NCBI RefSeq assembly: GCF_024448715.1 | Contig: NZ_JAMOHZ010000002.1 | Span: 372,001 to 436,000, forward strand | DNA length: 64,000 nucleotides | DNA from: Stutzerimonas stutzeri | GTDB taxonomy: Bacteria > Pseudomonadota > Gammaproteobacteria > Pseudomonadales > Pseudomonadaceae | Direction: 5' to 3' | Part shown: piece after piece, positions 50,351 through 59,795 of the stretch | Numbering within the stretch: the stretch's first letter is position 1 | Layout of the letters: every line of letters starts with the position of its first letter | Position numbers and translations under genes: made by a program | Notes under the pieces: model-generated | The model's database searches: none | Seen by the model: the letters and a program-made list of their open reading frames with translations, nothing else | Told to the model about the DNA's origin: nothing

Positions 50351-50372
50351 TCTGCGCAAGATGCTGCGCAGA
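50351..50372. terminator. Hairpin after selO, possible terminator
   Basis: TCTGCGCA/TGCGCAGA with a six-base loop starts 8 bp past the selO stop. There is no U-tract, so it may only stabilise the 3' end. Confidence 0.45.
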
Positions 50373-50560
50373 GTTAAGCCGACCTGGGCGCTTCTGCCGG
50401 TCGCATAGCGCGTAACCACTGGGCTGGCACGCACATGCGCCAAACCTTGCGCAGGCGCCGGCAAAATATTGCCCAATTAAATGTGCACCGTTCCGCAGCG
50501 CCGTTCAGGCGCCCCCACTAAAACATCTCAACTGACTGATATAAAAGACATTTATTTTTT

Positions 50561-50576
50561 TGGCACGCGCCTTGTA
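50561..50576 (+). promoter_or_regulatory. Sigma54-type promoter in front of hcp
   Basis: TGGCACGCGCCTTGTA matches the sigma54 consensus TGGCACG-N4-TTGC(A/T) at every position but one (GT instead of GC at -12). It would start transcription near 50588, 36 nt before the hcp ATG. Sigma54 control of hcp-vgrG units through VasH-type activators is established in Vibrio and Pseudomonas. The rest of the 281-bp gap has no gene; an activator-binding site could not be identified. Confidence 0.7.
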
Positions 50577-50623
50577 ATTGTTTATCTGCCATTCCGGCAT
50601 TTAACAAAGCAAGGAGAGCACTC

Positions 50624-51142
50624 ATGCCAACACCCGCGTATCTGTCCCTCGAAGGCACCAAGCAAGGCCTGATCACCGCAGGCACTTTCACCGAGGACTC
50701 GGTCGGCAATATTTTCCAGGAAGGACATGAGGACCAGATTCTGGTGCAGGCCTTCCAGCACCAGGTAATCATCCCGCGTGATCCGCAGTCCGGTCAGCCC
50801 ACCGGCCAGCGTGTACACAAGCCGCTGATGATTACCAAGGTATTCGACAAATCGTCGCCGCTGATCTTCAACTCGCTGACCTCTGGCGAGCGTCTGAGCA
50901 AATGCCGCCTGGAGTGGTACCGCACCTCCTCTACCGGCACCCAGGAGCACTACTACACCATCGAACTGGAAGACGCGGTGATCGTCGACGTGCAGTCGCG
51001 CATGCCCAACTGCCAAGATCCGAACATGTCCCACTTCACCCACCTGGAAGACGTCTACTTCACCTACCGCAAGATTGTCTGGACCCACGAAGTTTCCGGC
51101 ACTTCCGGTTCCGACGACTGGCGTACTCCGATCGCCAGCTAA
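50624..51142 (+). CDS. hcp: Type VI secretion tube protein Hcp
   Basis: Forms the hexameric inner tube of the T6SS and carries effectors out. The 172-residue sequence (MPTPAYLSLEGTKQGLITAG, QEGHEDQILVQAFQHQV, HFTHLEDVYFTYRKI, EVSGTSGSDDW) belongs to the Hcp2-type group found at orphan vgrG loci. AAGGAG precedes the ATG. A terminator-like hairpin behind it would favour excess of Hcp over VgrG. Confidence 0.96.
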   Translation: MPTPAYLSLEGTKQGLITAGTFTEDSVGNIFQEGHEDQILVQAFQHQVIIPRDPQSGQPTGQRVHKPLMITKVFDKSSPLIFNSLTSGERLSKCRLEWYRTSSTGTQEHYYTIELEDAVIVDVQSRMPNCQDPNMSHFTHLEDVYFTYRKIVWTHEVSGTSGSDDWRTPIAS

Positions 51143-51161
51143 GGTGATCACGGCATGAGAG

Positions 51162-51194
51162 GCTTCGGCCGGGCATAGCCTGACCGAAGCTTTT
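51162..51194 (+). terminator. Terminator/attenuator between hcp and vgrG
   Basis: GCTTCGG (51162-51168) pairs with CCGAAGC (51184-51190); an inner CGGGC/GCCTG pairing extends the stem, and TTTT follows. No clear promoter is visible between this hairpin and vgrG, so partial read-through is likely. Confidence 0.8.
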
Positions 51195-51332
51195 CTGCGA
51201 AACAGTAGCGGAAATTTATCTCGCGACGCTGCAATGCGAGACCTAGCACGTAGTCGCGTCGCCGGCCTGTGATACATCGAGCCCCCGCGTGCGCCCTGGC
51301 GCAAACCATGGACGGATCCAGGAGGAACAAGG

Positions 51333-53447
51333 ATGTTCGCCCCCGCCAACCAAGCCCATTTTTCCCTGCATATCGAAGGCATCGAGCATGATCTTCAAGT
51401 GCTCGAATTCCGCGGTCGCGAAGCCATCAGCCAGCCCTATCGCTTCGAGCTGGAACTGGTCAGCGAACGCCCGGACATGGATCTGGAACGCCTGCTACAG
51501 CAGCCTGCGTTCCTGACATTTACCGGCGATGGCTCTGGTATTCATGGCCAGATCTATCGAGCCGCGCAAGGCGAGTCCGGCAAACGCCAGACTCGCTATC
51601 AATTGGTCATCGTCCCGAGACTCGCCTATCTGGCACACCGGACCAACCAGCGCATTTTCCAGAACCTCTCGGTGCCGCAAATCATCGCCCAAGTGCTCGA
51701 GGAACGCGGCATTCTCGCCGATGACGGCCACCGATTCGACCTCGGCCCGGTGATTTACCCGGAACGGGATTATTGCGTTCAGTACGATGAAACCGACCTG
51801 CACTTCATCCAGCGACTCTGCGAAGAAGAAGGCATTCACTACCATTTCCAGCACAGTGAGTCCGGCCACGTACTGGTGTTCGGCGACGACCAGACGGTTT
51901 TTTCCAAACTTGCACCTGTCGCCTATCAGCAGGACTCTGGCCTGGTAGCCGATGAGCCGGTAATCAAGCGCTTCGGCGTACGTGTCGAGACCCGCACCAG
52001 CCGCGTTACCCGTCGCGATTACAATTTTGAAAAGCCACGCCTGACCATGGAAGCGGCCGTTCGGAGCGACGCCCAGCCTGACCTTGAGGATTACGACTAC
52101 CCCGGCCGCTTCGCCGATCGTGAGCGTGGCAATCACCTGTCCCAGCGAGCGCTGGAACGGCACCGCCATGACTTCGAGCTGGCCGAAGGCGAAAGCGATC
52201 AGCCGCTGCTGGTCAGCGGTCACTTCCTTCCCTTCACCGAGCATCCGCGGAGCGACTGGAATCAATTGTGGCTGCTCAACGAGATTTACCACGAGGGCAA
52301 GCAGCCGCAGGTGTTGGAAGAATCGGTCACTGATTTTTCAAACGCGCACGAACAAGCCCCCGCTCCCCGCTGGGGTGAGGGGAGTATTGCCCAACATTTC
52401 GGAGCCGGCGCCTTCACCCAAGGCTACCGCAACCACTTTACCGCCACACCTTGGGCCGTGCCCTTCCGCCCCGCGCTCAACCACCCCAAGCCCCGCATCC
52501 TCGGCAGCCAGAGCGCTGTAGTCACCGGCCCCGCCGGCGAAGAGATCCACTGCGACGAATACGGTCGAGTGAAAGTACAGTTCTTCTGGGATCGCGACGG
52601 CCAAGCCAACGACAAGACCAGCTGCTGGCTGCGCGTCTCCAGCAACTGGTCCGGCGACCGCTACGGCGGCATCGCCATCCCTCGTGTCGGCATGGAAGTG
52701 TTGATTACATTTCTAGAAGGCGACCCCGACCAGCCGCTGATCACCGGCTGCCTATACCACAAGGGAAACGCCGTCCCCTACGACTTGCCGGCGAACAAGA
52801 CCCGCAGCGTATTCAAGACGCTGAGCACTCCAGGCGGGAGCGGCTACAACGAACTACGTATCGAAGATCGCAAGGGCGCCGAACAGATCTACCTCCACGC
52901 TCAGCGCGACTGGGACGAAAACATCGAGCACGACCAGAAGATCCGCGTCGGCCACGAACGCCACGACACCGTCGAAGCCAACAGCTACAGCGAATTCCGA
53001 GCCGAAGAACACCGCACCACCCATGGTGATCGCCGCAGTGAGGTCAAAGCCAACGACCACCTCACCGTGGGCAACAACCAGCACGTGAGGGTCGGCACAG
53101 GCCAGTTCATCGAAGCCGGCCAGGAAATCCACCTCTCCAGCGGGCTCAAGGTCGTCCTCGAAGCCGGCAGCGAACTCACGTTCAAAGCCGCCGGCAGCTT
53201 CATCAAACTCGATGCGGGCGGCATCACAATGGTCGGGCCGGTGATCAAGATGAACTCTGGCGGGAGTCCGGGGAAGGGATCGGGCGCCGCGCCAGTTCTG
53301 CCGGGGGAGGTTGAGCCGGCGGATGGGGATAAGGCAGGCGTACCTCTGGAAGCTCTGGTGAAACAGAACCTGTTGTTTCGCAGCACCCGGGCAGGTGTGT
53401 GCGAGGTCTGCGAAGCTGCCAAGGCAACGCCTGGAGACAATGCATGA
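51333..53447 (+). CDS. vgrG: Type VI secretion spike protein VgrG
   Basis: Trimeric needle tip loaded with effector. The 704 residues contain the gp27-like part (about 1-340, with YPERDYCVQYDETDLHFIQRL region), the gp5 OB-fold (about 385-480: YGRVKVQFFWDRDG, CWLRVSSNWSG) and the DUF2345-type beta-helix (about 480-640). A roughly 70-residue extension ends in GVCEVCEAA. No enzymatic C-terminal domain is apparent, so the downstream protein is the likely cargo. GGAGG precedes the ATG; the stop overlaps the next gene (ATGA). Confidence 0.95.
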   Translation: MFAPANQAHFSLHIEGIEHDLQVLEFRGREAISQPYRFELELVSERPDMDLERLLQQPAFLTFTGDGSGIHGQIYRAAQGESGKRQTRYQLVIVPRLAYLAHRTNQRIFQNLSVPQIIAQVLEERGILADDGHRFDLGPVIYPERDYCVQYDETDLHFIQRLCEEEGIHYHFQHSESGHVLVFGDDQTVFSKLAPVAYQQDSGLVADEPVIKRFGVRVETRTSRVTRRDYNFEKPRLTMEAAVRSDAQPDLEDYDYPGRFADRERGNHLSQRALERHRHDFELAEGESDQPLLVSGHFLPFTEHPRSDWNQLWLLNEIYHEGKQPQVLEESVTDFSNAHEQAPAPRWGEGSIAQHFGAGAFTQGYRNHFTATPWAVPFRPALNHPKPRILGSQSAVVTGPAGEEIHCDEYGRVKVQFFWDRDGQANDKTSCWLRVSSNWSGDRYGGIAIPRVGMEVLITFLEGDPDQPLITGCLYHKGNAVPYDLPANKTRSVFKTLSTPGGSGYNELRIEDRKGAEQIYLHAQRDWDENIEHDQKIRVGHERHDTVEANSYSEFRAEEHRTTHGDRRSEVKANDHLTVGNNQHVRVGTGQFIEAGQEIHLSSGLKVVLEAGSELTFKAAGSFIKLDAGGITMVGPVIKMNSGGSPGKGSGAAPVLPGEVEPADGDKAGVPLEALVKQNLLFRSTRAGVCEVCEAAKATPGDNA

Positions 53448-54025
53448 GCGCGTCCACGATCAGCTGCAGCGGCAACGGTGCGCTTTTGCTGGATGGTGCT
53501 CGCTATGAAAGCGCGACGGCGTGGCTCTATCAATCGTTTCCAAGCCACCAGCCACTGCCACTGCTAGTCGGTACTGCTTACGAACCCATAGCAGACGCGG
53601 GCCCCATTCTGTTGAATGCCCCCGTGGGCAGCCCGGCTTACGAAGCATGGAAGCACGGCGACAGTATTGAGGACGGCGTCTGGCTGGAAAGCGACGCCCC
53701 GATAGACGCCTTACAGCGCATCCTGCAAAACCGTTTGCGCATCTTTACCCCCGAGCATCGCGAGTTCTGGCTGCGTCTCGGCGATGCCCGTCCGCTGTAT
53801 TCGGCCTGGCAGAGCGGGGCGAAGTGGCCGGACGGCTTCTGGCATCGTATCCAACGCATCTGGCTTCGCCACGAACACAGCACTTTTTGCGCCTGGCATA
53901 ACGAACACCCAGAAAAGAACAATGTGCAGGCTGACTTGGGCGTCGCCGCCCAGTTGACGCTCGACTGGCCACTGTTAAAAGCGCTCGCCAGCCAGGACGA
54001 CACGGCACAGGAGGCTGCCACATGA
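53444..54025 (+). CDS. DUF4123-type T6SS effector adaptor (Tap/TEC)
   Basis: DUF4123 proteins load a specific effector onto its VgrG. From the ATG overlapping the vgrG stop the protein has 193 residues, with the typical layout: ALLLDGARYESATAWLY, PLLVGTAYEPIADAGPILL and a C-terminal WLRLGDARPLYS...WPDGFWHRI segment (LRLGD-R is the family mark). It overlaps the effector gene by 4 nt, which ties it to that cargo. Confidence 0.88.
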   Translation: MSASTISCSGNGALLLDGARYESATAWLYQSFPSHQPLPLLVGTAYEPIADAGPILLNAPVGSPAYEAWKHGDSIEDGVWLESDAPIDALQRILQNRLRIFTPEHREFWLRLGDARPLYSAWQSGAKWPDGFWHRIQRIWLRHEHSTFCAWHNEHPEKNNVQADLGVAAQLTLDWPLLKALASQDDTAQEAAT

Positions 54026-56703
54026 CCGCTCAAGCTCCACATCCATCCAGTTCGATAGTGGCCGCGTGCCCGTTGCTCAGCGCTGTATTGCCTCTACGCT
54101 ATGCGATCGGCCCTACCCTGCCGGTTGACACTAGCGCCTATGGGCTACCCCCGCTGCAAGGTATGTTCCCCAATATCGGCGTTTATTTCGAGTCTTTGCA
54201 GGGCCGCTCGCTAAATTACACTACCCGCCTGTTACGCGACGGCTGGCTGTATGTCTGGCAGAGCGGGCTGAAACAAATGATTGAATACCGCGTCAACCGG
54301 GCCACGTTTACCCAAACGCCGCGTGCCGGAAAAGTCATCGACGGACGCACGTTGTCCTATCTGCTACTTCCTTCCGGCGAGTCGGCCATGCTGGCCTGGT
54401 CTCCCAGCCAGTGGAGCGACAGTCAGTTCGCTGCCGCCAAGACCAAGGCCGACGTGCGCCAACGAGTAATGCGCACATTTACGCCTGGTGCAGCTCCATT
54501 CAGCGGCCAGGCCCGTACTATCCACGAGCGTATCGGCGACTACATGGACGCCACCTGGTATGGCTGGAGCTGCGAACCCTCTACTTCGCACCGTCCGGAC
54601 TGGCCACAACTACTGAGCGACATGCAGCGCTGTGAACAGCAGTCCTATGCCTTGATCGATGATCCCTGGGGCGTACTGCTGGATCTGGCCGAATTGCTCC
54701 GCGCCCGCCAGCAGGCGTTTAGGGCCACTCGCGAAATACATGGCGAGGATTGGGCCATGGCCGGCGTAATCAAGTCTCTGGCTGAGAGCGACCCGCAAAT
54801 CGATCGCCAGCTGCGCAGCATGACCAATTGCCGAAAATTACAAACCGCCTGGCAGGAACAAACGCAGGAAGAACATGAATACAGTGTCGATGTGCGTCGT
54901 CTCAGTGAGCTCTGGGCAGCCTGGTTCAACACTCTGGCACAACGTGGCCCCGCAAGCCTGGACACCGCGTGTGGCCACTTCGACATCACCCAGTCGGCGC
55001 CGCGGGAGGAGCTAGAGCTGCACTTCGCCGCCGCCTGCCTTGGTCCAGCGACAACCGGCCCTGGTGCGCAAGCCATCGCCAACGCCTTGATGCTCCAACA
55101 AAAAGCAGGCAAACCCTGGTTGGTCTGGTCACTGTTGGGGCTGGGCAAACGGCTAGGCATTGGCGAAATTAACACCATCGTCGGGCTGGCAGACGGCGCC
55201 AGGGACAACGGTGCCAGCGCACTGACCGAATCCCGCAAGCTGGCGGAACTGCTCAACCAGGCCGCCGAAAAACTGGCCCACCATATTAAGGGATCGACGC
55301 TGGAGGCGCTGTTCATCGCCCTAGCCCCAATCGCTGGGCTGGGCCTGCAACAAGCCAATGACGGTGCAAAGGCAGCCGGACGCCTTTACCTGGCCGCCGC
55401 GCTGGCGCGCAGCCAGCAGCGCCTGGCTATCGAGGCAGTCACTCAGCGCCAACTCGGCGAATGGATGAGCGACTTGATGGGCACACGGCCCCAATTGCCC
55501 GCAAACCTCAGGTTCACACCTCTAAGCGCCGCGGTCAGTGATGCCTTGCCCTTCTTTCACCTGGTACCGGTCAAGGATCTGCCCGCCTTGACGGGGCAAT
55601 TGGCCGCCGATGTCAGCCTCAAGGGGATGCTCGATCTTGGCAAAGAAGCGATGGAAAAGGCGCCGGTCAAATGTTTGGTAGCGCTAGTCGCGGGGGTGAA
55701 CTTTGTTTGGGGTGGGGCACAGCTGACCGAAAAACAGTCAGGTAAAAGCTGGCTGAGTTTTGCGGGTGGGGCTTTTGGTGTAGCTTCTGCTATATCCGCA
55801 ATAGCAGAAAAAGTTGCCGAAGTAGACTGGGAAGCCACCACTAAGATTGCAGGTTCACGTTCTCTTTCGTCCCAGGCCGCTCTGGCCAAAGCATTGGGCG
55901 TCGGCGCCGGCACTGCCTTCCTGCAATCGGTCACATCAGGTTTCGACGTGTTGGTCTTTGGTATCGAAGCCATGGAGTCCTACCAGGTTGGCGATATCGA
56001 TACCGCGAGCATCAACGCAGGGCTTACCCTGACCTCCGCCGCCAATCTGCGCCTGTACGTGAAAAGCTTTCGCGCCATTCGTGCCGCCCGTGCCGCAGTG
56101 ATTGCCGGCGAGGCTGCTGCAATAGGGCGAGGTATCAGCGTGGCACCGCACCTGGCTGGCCGCGCACTAGGCTGGACCATCCTGATCGTCGGAGGCGTTA
56201 TTGCCCGGCAGTACACCCAGGACACGCCATTGGAAGCCTGGATCAAACATACTCGCTTCGGCACCCGCCCGGCGGAGTGGGCCGATAGCTATGAGAAGTC
56301 GATGACCGAGTTGTACAAGATCGTTTTCCCCATCAGCCTCCAGGCTTACCGGCTCAACGAGCTGAACCCCTATCACGGTATGCAGACCATTACCTATGTA
56401 CTGCTGCGCCTACCGGGCAGGGATATCCTGAGCGAAGATATGATCCACTTCAAAGGACACGAAACCTGGGGCAGCTTTTTCGGCCTTGGCGGCACCCGCA
56501 GGGCAGTGGAATGGTCGGGCAAGGACTTTGATCATCACAGCGGCACCCGGGTGACAATCGAGCCTGGCGTTGCTGTCTACCGCCGCGTTTACCATGAAGA
56601 AAACAGCGCCGAGCTCGATGCCATTAGCGGCGAATTGAGCTACTCCCCCGTCGAAGGACTGACCCTGCCGCCCATTGAAATCAAGGAACTAGCATGGCTG
56701 TAA
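54022..56703 (+). CDS. VasX-like T6SS effector, predicted membrane-active toxin
   Basis: The 893 residues have a VasX/BTH_I2691-type N-terminal region: CPLLSAVLPLRYAIGP, TRLLRDGWLYVW and YLLLPSGESAMLAW. The C-terminal half carries hydrophobic stretches at about 547-566 (CLVALVAGVNFVWGG), 577-600 (SFAGGAFGVASAISAIAEKV) and 715-731 (GWTILIVGGVIA). No enzyme motif is recognised. By analogy with VasX it should permeabilise the target inner membrane, but pore formation is inference. It is coupled to the adaptor (4-nt overlap) and to the immunity candidate (10-nt overlap). Confidence 0.8.
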   Translation: MTAQAPHPSSSIVAACPLLSAVLPLRYAIGPTLPVDTSAYGLPPLQGMFPNIGVYFESLQGRSLNYTTRLLRDGWLYVWQSGLKQMIEYRVNRATFTQTPRAGKVIDGRTLSYLLLPSGESAMLAWSPSQWSDSQFAAAKTKADVRQRVMRTFTPGAAPFSGQARTIHERIGDYMDATWYGWSCEPSTSHRPDWPQLLSDMQRCEQQSYALIDDPWGVLLDLAELLRARQQAFRATREIHGEDWAMAGVIKSLAESDPQIDRQLRSMTNCRKLQTAWQEQTQEEHEYSVDVRRLSELWAAWFNTLAQRGPASLDTACGHFDITQSAPREELELHFAAACLGPATTGPGAQAIANALMLQQKAGKPWLVWSLLGLGKRLGIGEINTIVGLADGARDNGASALTESRKLAELLNQAAEKLAHHIKGSTLEALFIALAPIAGLGLQQANDGAKAAGRLYLAAALARSQQRLAIEAVTQRQLGEWMSDLMGTRPQLPANLRFTPLSAAVSDALPFFHLVPVKDLPALTGQLAADVSLKGMLDLGKEAMEKAPVKCLVALVAGVNFVWGGAQLTEKQSGKSWLSFAGGAFGVASAISAIAEKVAEVDWEATTKIAGSRSLSSQAALAKALGVGAGTAFLQSVTSGFDVLVFGIEAMESYQVGDIDTASINAGLTLTSAANLRLYVKSFRAIRAARAAVIAGEAAAIGRGISVAPHLAGRALGWTILIVGGVIARQYTQDTPLEAWIKHTRFGTRPAEWADSYEKSMTELYKIVFPISLQAYRLNELNPYHGMQTITYVLLRLPGRDILSEDMIHFKGHETWGSFFGLGGTRRAVEWSGKDFDHHSGTRVTIEPGVAVYRRVYHEENSAELDAISGELSYSPVEGLTLPPIEIKELAWL

Positions 56704-57653
56704 GCGACCTGATCCAGCAAGCTCGCACCCGCTTCGGCCAAGCGCCTAGCGAGCTCTTGCGTGCCGACCAACCCACGGGTGAAAAGCCTTGGGAAATGTT
56801 CGTTACCGACGAACATACCGAGCATTACTTGGCGCTAAAGGCAGGAGGCGATACTGATAGGGGGATGCTTACTGGAGTGATGGGCGGCATTGGAGGAGTA
56901 GCTACAATTCTTATGAGTGCCTTTCTAATCCTGACTGGGAAAATAGATGGCATTTGGATGGGGCTAGCACTGACCGTCATTTTCTTCATTGTCCCTTTTC
57001 TCTGGGAAACTCGCAGCCCACTCCCCTTGCCGATCCTCTTCAATCGCCGTACCCGCGAGGTTTATTTCGACCATAACGGCGAGCTTTACCACAGCCCTTG
57101 GGATGGTATTCAGGCGTTGGCCGGTGAATATGTGATGGTTGGCCCGCAAACCGGCGGCATGCGTAATGCCTCGCTGGAGATTCTTGTGCGCCGTCTGGGT
57201 GAGCCCGACAACGCCCTGCTGGTAAGCCTCGGCCTACCCATGGGCAAGACGCTGCAGATGCAAAAAGGCTTCTGGGAGTGGCTGCGCGCCTATATGGACA
57301 ACGGCCCCTGGTTCGATGAGCACGGTCAACGCAGCGATTCAGACGCCTACGTCAAAGAGATGCTAAAAGCTAGCAACATCAAACGCACCGACTGGCACAG
57401 GCTAACCTTGGCTAAGATCGCCGATAAAAAGGCGGCAAATGGCGGCAAGAACTACCTCGAGTGGACCGATGCCTTCATGCTGGCGTGGGAAGTTTGGTCC
57501 TATCCGATGAACTGGCTGCAGGAGTTCACCTACAACGTCGCTAAGCGCCGCTCCCGTAATCGCTGGCCTCAGATAGTTACTGAGCGTTTGCAAGCCGTTG
57601 GCCCAACGACGCGTTTGATTGATCTGGAGCGTGAGCGCGGGCTGGACGTGTAA
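56694..57653 (+). CDS. Two-TM immunity protein candidate (DUF6708-like)
   Basis: The 319-residue protein starts within the last 10 nt of the effector gene. Two adjacent TM helices at about 57-82 (GVMGGIGGVATILMSAFLIL) and 85-104 (GIWMGLALTVIFFIVPFLW) anchor a large cytoplasmic part containing LFNRRTREVYFDHNG, which resembles DUF6708. An inner-membrane immunity protein is what a pore-forming effector requires. The TM-coding stretch (about 56850-57000) is visibly less GC-rich than its surroundings, hinting at recent acquisition. Confidence 0.75.
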   Translation: MAVSDLIQQARTRFGQAPSELLRADQPTGEKPWEMFVTDEHTEHYLALKAGGDTDRGMLTGVMGGIGGVATILMSAFLILTGKIDGIWMGLALTVIFFIVPFLWETRSPLPLPILFNRRTREVYFDHNGELYHSPWDGIQALAGEYVMVGPQTGGMRNASLEILVRRLGEPDNALLVSLGLPMGKTLQMQKGFWEWLRAYMDNGPWFDEHGQRSDSDAYVKEMLKASNIKRTDWHRLTLAKIADKKAANGGKNYLEWTDAFMLAWEVWSYPMNWLQEFTYNVAKRRSRNRWPQIVTERLQAVGPTTRLIDLERERGLDV

Positions 57654-57866
57654 CCAAACTGATGACGTGCTCGTTCAAGGGCTCGGACGTCTGGCGCGGT
57701 TTCTCGCCTGTTTTTGGCTATTCCCAAATCGCACCGCAGATATATGAACCCCACTAATCCTTTGCTTTCCGGGCGAGCGTAAATCGTTACGAACATCATG
57801 TCATATTGCTATTAGCCTAATTGATTGGCATAAAGGCCAACCGCCTTGGCTACATGGAAGTTCACC

Positions 57867-59738
57867 ATGCGACTGCTCCGCCGTGCCCTGTTGGGGCTTG
57901 TCCTGTTAGTTGCGTTGCTCGCAGGGATTGGCGCGTATTTCGTGGCCTTCCCCAACTTGCCCGCTTACCAACAGCCCGAGAAACTTCACTATCTGAACCA
58001 GTGGAGCGAAGAAGATCGGCAAACCTTTTATTACACGCCGCAGGGCACCCAGGTTAAGGGCTTGAGGTACGAATGGTTCCAGGCGCTGGAAAAACCATTT
58101 GGCCGGGAAAAGCTCGCAGCGCCAAATTATTTGGCCAGGTTCGGCTTTCTTGTTGATCCACAGCAGCAGCCGTCCGCACGCAATCCAGCCAATCTGCCGG
58201 TTGGCTTCGCGCGGCACGAAGACGGCGAAACCGGCTTTGCCTACCTCGATATAAGTTGCGCCGCATGTCATACGGGTGAGCTACGCCACCGTGGCCAGGC
58301 CATACGCATCGATGGCGGGGCGGCATTGCACTCGCTAGCCTCGACGGTGCCCACATTGAGAGGCGGAGCATTCGGCCAGGCCCTGGGAATGAGCATGGCC
58401 GCAACCTACTACAACCCGATCAAATTCAAACGGTTCGCGCTGGAAGTCCTAGGCGACAATTACGCACGCGACCGAGAGCAGCTGCGGGTCGATTTCAAGC
58501 GGGTACTGGATCGGTTGCTCAGCACAGCCTTCAACGATTGGCACCGAGGCCTCTATCCCACGGAAGAAGGTTTCGGCCGTACCGATGCATTCGGGCGGAT
58601 CGCCAATACTGTGTTTGGCGATGCCATCAATGCGGATAACTATCGGGTCGCCAACGCACCGGTCAGCTATCCGCAGGTATGGGATATATGGAAGTTCGAC
58701 TGGGTTCAGTGGAACGGTTCAGCCATGCAGCCAATGGCGCGCAATATTGGCGAGGCATTAGGCGTGGGCGCGCCACTGCGCCTGCTCCACGAAGATGGCA
58801 GCCCCATACCGCTCGCCGAACGCTACCCATCGAGCGTTCGCGTGCGCGACCTCGATAGGCTGGAGCAGACGCTTAAACGCCTGGAGCCGCCGCGCTGGCC
58901 TGAAGAGGTGTTGGGCAAGGTTGATATCGAAAACGCCAGTCTCGGCCGGGCACTGTTCGAGGAAAATTGCGCCTATTGCCACGCAGCCGCTCCCAAGCCC
59001 GTGGGCGAGCGCTTTGCTGCAAGCAGGGACCCTGAATGGCGGATGCGAATCGTCCCGACCGAGATCATCGGCACCGATCCCACAACCGCAGACAATATTG
59101 CCGATCACCGTTTCGATGTCAGCCGGTTAGGCTGGACGCAGGACGAACTGAAACAACTGGATGTCCGACTCTTTGGCGCCTCGCCAGCGGAGCTAGACCT
59201 GCAAAGGATATCCAGCGCAAAAGGGCTGGCTTACATCACGGCCTATGTCGAACAGCGCGCCTACCGTGACGCCGGTATTCACCCGGACGAGCGCGCGAGC
59301 CTGGACGGGTTCGGACTACCTATCGGCGTCCAGGAGATACGCGGTTATAAAGCCCGCCCCCTCGATGGTATCTGGGCCACACCGCCTTTTCTGCATAACG
59401 GTTCGGTCGCGAACCTGTTTGAGTTATTGTCGCCAGTGGCCGAACGGCAGGACCAGTTTTGGGTGGGTACCTTCGAATACGACACCAAGCGCCTCGGTTT
59501 TGAAACCGGCGCCTTTCCCGGCGGCTTTCTGCTCGACACCTCCATTACCGGCAATAGCAACCGGGGCCATGAGTTTCGCGCGGGCTGTCGCGAGCAGGGC
59601 GTTATAGGGCGCGCCCTGCTACCTCACGAGCGCTGGGCTCTGATCGAGTATTTGAAAGTGCTGGGCGACGATCGGTTCGAGCCGCGACTGCAAGATTTGC
59701 CAGCCAAACCATGGAAACCGGGCCCCAACTGCGGGTAA
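57867..59738 (+). CDS. Large di-haem cytochrome c peroxidase-like protein
   Basis: From ATG 57867 (GGAAG upstream) there are 623 residues, starting with an uncleaved signal-anchor or signal peptide (LLGLVLLVALLAGIGAYFV). Two c-type haem sites are present: CAACH at 131-135 and CAYCH at 368-372. The C-terminal segment RPLDGIWATPPFLHNGSV is conserved in this enlarged branch of the CcpA/MauG superfamily. It is nearly twice the length of classical CcpA and closer in size to the RoxA rubber oxygenase group. The substrate is unknown; hydroperoxides are plausible given its catalase-like neighbour. Confidence 0.8.
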   Translation: MRLLRRALLGLVLLVALLAGIGAYFVAFPNLPAYQQPEKLHYLNQWSEEDRQTFYYTPQGTQVKGLRYEWFQALEKPFGREKLAAPNYLARFGFLVDPQQQPSARNPANLPVGFARHEDGETGFAYLDISCAACHTGELRHRGQAIRIDGGAALHSLASTVPTLRGGAFGQALGMSMAATYYNPIKFKRFALEVLGDNYARDREQLRVDFKRVLDRLLSTAFNDWHRGLYPTEEGFGRTDAFGRIANTVFGDAINADNYRVANAPVSYPQVWDIWKFDWVQWNGSAMQPMARNIGEALGVGAPLRLLHEDGSPIPLAERYPSSVRVRDLDRLEQTLKRLEPPRWPEEVLGKVDIENASLGRALFEENCAYCHAAAPKPVGERFAASRDPEWRMRIVPTEIIGTDPTTADNIADHRFDVSRLGWTQDELKQLDVRLFGASPAELDLQRISSAKGLAYITAYVEQRAYRDAGIHPDERASLDGFGLPIGVQEIRGYKARPLDGIWATPPFLHNGSVANLFELLSPVAERQDQFWVGTFEYDTKRLGFETGAFPGGFLLDTSITGNSNRGHEFRAGCREQGVIGRALLPHERWALIEYLKVLGDDRFEPRLQDLPAKPWKPGPNCG

Positions 59739-59795
59739 CGCCACGGATCGCAGCGCTGCTACTCCCATAATGGAAAGGTCAAAAGGGACTTCACC

